Below, piece after piece: positions 61,536 to 64,000 of a stretch of DNA of 64,000 nucleotides. This DNA is from Bacteroides helcogenes P 36-108 (GTDB lineage: Bacteria; Bacteroidota; Bacteroidia; Bacteroidales; Bacteroidaceae): assembly GCF_000186225.1 (NCBI RefSeq), contig NC_014933.1, forward strand, positions 372,001 through 436,000. The letters run 5' to 3'. The notes under the pieces were generated by a model that made no database searches, was not told the origin of the DNA, and saw nothing but the letters and a program-made list of their open reading frames with translations. The translations under genes and the position numbers were made by a program. Position 1 is the first letter of the stretch; the number at the start of each line of letters is the position of its first letter.

Positions 61536-62615
61536 ATGAAACAACCTTTCGCAAGAGTAGCTGTCAAGATAGGCAGCAACGTCTTGACACGCCGTGACGG
61601 CACACTGGACGTCACGCGCATGTCTGCACTGACAGATCAGATAGCCGAACTGCACAAGGCAGGCGTAGAAATCATACTCATTTCCTCCGGCGCCGTGGCT
61701 TCGGGACGGAGCGAAGTGCGCCCCGCCAAGAAGCTGGACAGCGTGGATCAGCGCCAACTGTTCTCGGCTGTGGGACAGGCCAAACTCATCAACCGCTATT
61801 ATGAACTGTTCCGCGAACACGGCATCCCCGTAGGGCAGGTACTCACTACAAAAGAGAACTTCGGCACACGCCGCCACTACCTCAACCAGAAGAATTGCAT
61901 GAGCGTCATGCTCGAAAACGGCGTGATTCCCATCGTCAACGAAAACGACACCATCTCCGTAAGCGAACTGATGTTTACTGACAACGACGAACTTTCGGGC
62001 CTGATAGCCTCCATGATGGATGCCGGAGCTTTGATCATCCTCAGCAACATTGACGGAATCTACAACGGTCCTCCCGCCGATCCCGCCTCCACTGTCATCC
62101 GTGAAATAGGACAGGGCAAGGACCTCTCGTCCTACATACAGGCTTCCAAGTCAAGCTTCGGCCGGGGCGGCATGCTGACCAAGACAAACATTGCCCGCAA
62201 AGTGGCGGATGAAGGCATCACCGTCATCATTGCCAACGGAAAACGGGACAACATCCTCGTGGATATAATAAGAAACGAAAATACCGTGTGCACCCGCTTC
62301 ATCCCCTCTGCCAATCCGGTTTCGAGTGTGAAAAAGTGGATAGCCCACAGTGAGGGCTTTGCCAAGGGCGAACTTCACATCAACGATTGCACCACGAAGA
62401 TACTTTTCGCCGACAAGGCCGCCAGCATCTTGCCGATAGGCATCACCGCCGTCGAAGGAGAATTCGAGAAAGACGACATCGTGCGGATCGTGGACTTTGA
62501 AGGAAACCCCGTCGGCGTGGGAAAAGCAAACTGTGACTCCATGCAGGCACGCGAAGCAATGGGCAAGCATGGCAAGAAACCGGTGGTGCACTACGATTAT
62601 CTGTATATAGAATAG
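61536..62615 (+). CDS. proB: Glutamate 5-kinase
   Basis: A 359-residue enzyme phosphorylating glutamate for proline synthesis. It begins FARVAVKIGSNVLTRRDG, has a kinase core with ISSGAVASGRSEVR and IPIVNENDTISVSE, and ends with a PUA domain (EFEKDDIVRIVDFEGNPVGV). proA follows after 38 bp. Confidence 0.94.
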   Translation: MKQPFARVAVKIGSNVLTRRDGTLDVTRMSALTDQIAELHKAGVEIILISSGAVASGRSEVRPAKKLDSVDQRQLFSAVGQAKLINRYYELFREHGIPVGQVLTTKENFGTRRHYLNQKNCMSVMLENGVIPIVNENDTISVSELMFTDNDELSGLIASMMDAGALIILSNIDGIYNGPPADPASTVIREIGQGKDLSSYIQASKSSFGRGGMLTKTNIARKVADEGITVIIANGKRDNILVDIIRNENTVCTRFIPSANPVSSVKKWIAHSEGFAKGELHINDCTTKILFADKAASILPIGITAVEGEFEKDDIVRIVDFEGNPVGVGKANCDSMQAREAMGKHGKKPVVHYDYLYIE

Positions 62616-62653
62616 AAATACGCATTATAAAACAGATATAATTACCCTACAAG

Positions 62654-63904
62654 ATGAATTTAAACCAGACATTTGCCTCTGTACAAGAAGCCGGCCGCCG
62701 ATTACTGTCATTGAGCGACAAAGAAATCAACCGGGTGTTGCTCGCCGTTGCGGACGCTGCCATAGAAAAGGCGGACTTCATTCTGAGCGAAAACCTGAAA
62801 GACCTGGAACGCATGGATTCTTCCGATCCCAAGTATGACCGCCTGCAACTGACGGAAGCCCGCCTGCAAGCCATTGCAGCAGACATCCGCAAGGTAGCCG
62901 CACTCCCTTCTCCGCTTGGACGTATCCTGAAGGAAAGCGTACTCCCCAACGGACTGAAGATAAAGAGAGTGAGCGTACCTTTCGGCGTAATCGGAATCAT
63001 CTACGAGGCCCGCCCCAACGTGAGTTTCGATGTATTCTCGCTTTGCCTCAAAAGCGGCAATGCCTGCATTCTGAAAGGCGGAAGCGATGCGGATCATTCA
63101 AACCGCGCCATTGCCGACGTCATACACGGGGTGCTGAAACGCTTCGATGTGGACCCGCATATCGCGGAACTGCTCCCCTCCGACCGCGAATCCACCTCCG
63201 CATTGCTGCACGCCGACGGCTATGTGGATCTGATAATTCCGCGCGGCAGCAGCAGTCTGATCAACTTTGTACGCCAGAATGCCACCATTCCTGTCATTGA
63301 GACAGGTGCAGGCGTCTGTCACGCTTATTTTGACCGTTACGGAGATGTGGAGATGGGCGCCTCCATCATCAACAATGCCAAGACACGGCGCGTCAGCGTT
63401 TGCAATGCCTTGGACTGTCTTATCGTTGACCTTGACCGCCTGACCGATCTGCCGGCTCTGTGTCAACCGCTGCACCTGCATGATGTAGTGATTTACGCTG
63501 ACCAACCTGCCTATAATGCCTTGCAGGGCAAATATCCCACCGAATTACTGCGACCCGCCACCGAAGATTGCTACGGCAAGGAGTTCCTGGATTATAAAAT
63601 GGCCATCAAGACCGTGGCATCTGCCCAAGAAGCGATGGCACATATCCGGAAGTACAGTTCCAAACACAGCGAATGCATCATTACGGAAGACAAGGCACGC
63701 GGCGAATGGTTCTACCGCGAAGCAGATGCCGCCTGCGTATATGTCAATGCCCCCACCTCCTTCACAGACGGAGCGCAATTCGGATTGGGCGCCGAAATAG
63801 GCATCAGCACACAGAAACTGCATGCCCGGGGGCCCATGGCGCTGGAGGAAATCACCACGTACAAGTGGATTATCGAAGGGACAGGGCAAATCAGAGAGAA
63901 TTAA
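62654..63904 (+). CDS. proA: Gamma-glutamyl phosphate reductase
   Basis: A 416-residue NADPH enzyme. It has [20 protein letters not shown] near residue 100, [14 protein letters not shown], the catalytic-cysteine region [18 protein letters not shown] near 245, and the end [19 protein letters not shown]. It forms an operon with proB, and an argF' start follows. Confidence 0.94.
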   Translation: MNLNQTFASVQEAGRRLLSLSDKEINRVLLAVADAAIEKADFILSENLKDLERMDSSDPKYDRLQLTEARLQAIAADIRKVAALPSPLGRILKESVLPNGLKIKRVSVPFGVIGIIYEARPNVSFDVFSLCLKSGNACILKGGSDADHSNRAIADVIHGVLKRFDVDPHIAELLPSDRESTSALLHADGYVDLIIPRGSSSLINFVRQNATIPVIETGAGVCHAYFDRYGDVEMGASIINNAKTRRVSVCNALDCLIVDLDRLTDLPALCQPLHLHDVVIYADQPAYNALQGKYPTELLRPATEDCYGKEFLDYKMAIKTVASAQEAMAHIRKYSSKHSECIITEDKARGEWFYREADAACVYVNAPTSFTDGAQFGLGAEIGISTQKLHARGPMALEEITTYKWIIEGTGQIREN

Positions 63905-63954
63905 TTAACATGCATACCGGCGGCGCACAGCCGCATTAACACATTTGGATTATT

Positions 63955-64000
63955 ATGAAGAAGTTTACCTGCGTGCAGGACATCGGCAACCTGAAGTCTG
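63955..64000 (+). CDS. argF': N-succinylornithine transcarbamylase, 3' end outside window
   Basis: The first 15 codons, MKKFTCVQDIGNLKS, match my recollection of the start of the Bacteroides fragilis N-succinyl-L-ornithine transcarbamylase (MKKFTCVQDIGDLKS). This enzyme carbamylates succinylornithine, the Bacteroides variant of the arginine pathway. Only 46 bases are in the window. It follows proA in the same direction. Confidence 0.75.
   Translation, partial: MKKFTCVQDIGNLKS

Overview
The window reads as a chromosome segment from a gut Bacteroides (species not determined). The grounds are: promoters of the Bacteroidetes type (TAnnTTTG, sometimes with TTTG or TTG about 19-22 bp upstream), a SusC/SusD polysaccharide-utilisation locus (PUL) with its own ECF sigma/FecR pair, many lipoproteins with Bacteroidetes lipoboxes, and the start of an N-succinylornithine transcarbamylase (the arginine pathway variant of Bacteroides) at the right edge. 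Most of the window is ordinary host DNA of moderate G+C. Two stretches are clearly more AT-rich: one lipoprotein gene near 27.6-28.2 kb, and an integrated element at 41.9-48.5 kb.

Layout. 0-3 kb: four small co-directional genes (WG-repeat-like protein cut by the window edge, secreted coiled-coil protein, two zinc-ribbon membrane proteins) and a decayed copy of the first gene. 3-4.5 kb: malate dehydrogenase, then tRNA-Phe and tRNA-Pro. 4.6-16.2 kb, minus strand: a PUL read as ECF sigma, FecR anti-sigma, STN-SusC, SusD, DUF4959-like surface lipoprotein and M60 mucin-type peptidase, so probably a host-glycoprotein locus under trans-envelope signalling. 16.6-21.7 kb: an HU-like protein and the arginine operon argR-GNAT-argG-pspC-argC-argD. 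21.9-27.3 kb: a stand-alone TonB-dependent receptor followed by two LytS-type histidine kinases and a LytTR regulator with overlapping ends. The first kinase has lost its ATP-binding motifs, and a two-copy 21-bp-period repeat lies just upstream of the receptor promoter. 27.6-34.3 kb: lipoproteins, a LuxR-type regulator, a two-gene unit (free-standing NRPS-type adenylation enzyme plus GNAT acyltransferase) divergent from an AraC regulator, and a DUF6078 protein. 34.5-41.8 kb: proC, a soluble multi-PAS histidine kinase, a cupin regulator with its acyl-CoA synthetase, and a PagL-like lipid A deacylase.

41.9-48.5 kb is a 6.6-kb element integrated in the 3' end of tRNA-Leu(TAA), bounded by a 15-bp direct repeat of the tRNA end. 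It carries an integrase reduced to its C-terminus, ORF6N and excisionase-like proteins, a phage-type replication organiser (apparently frameshifted at its N-terminus) with a DnaC-like helicase loader, a small-terminase-like protein, a protein made only of a DnaA domain IV-like fold, a HigBA toxin-antitoxin pair, a zinc-ribbon XRE repressor and a probable small RNA. No capsid or packaging motor gene is present, so it looks like a satellite or a decayed phage remnant.

48.5-64 kb is housekeeping: tRNA-Leu and tRNA-Gly; prmC-recX-pyrE-SRPBCC-argH on the minus strand; then ribD, a DUF6242 lipoprotein, the envelope-biogenesis run uppS-bamA-skp-skp, murI, a 3x23-bp palindromic tandem repeat, a DUF2007 protein, proB-proA and the start of argF'. 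Arginine and proline synthesis genes are spread over the window (argR/G/C/D, argH, argF', proA/B/C).
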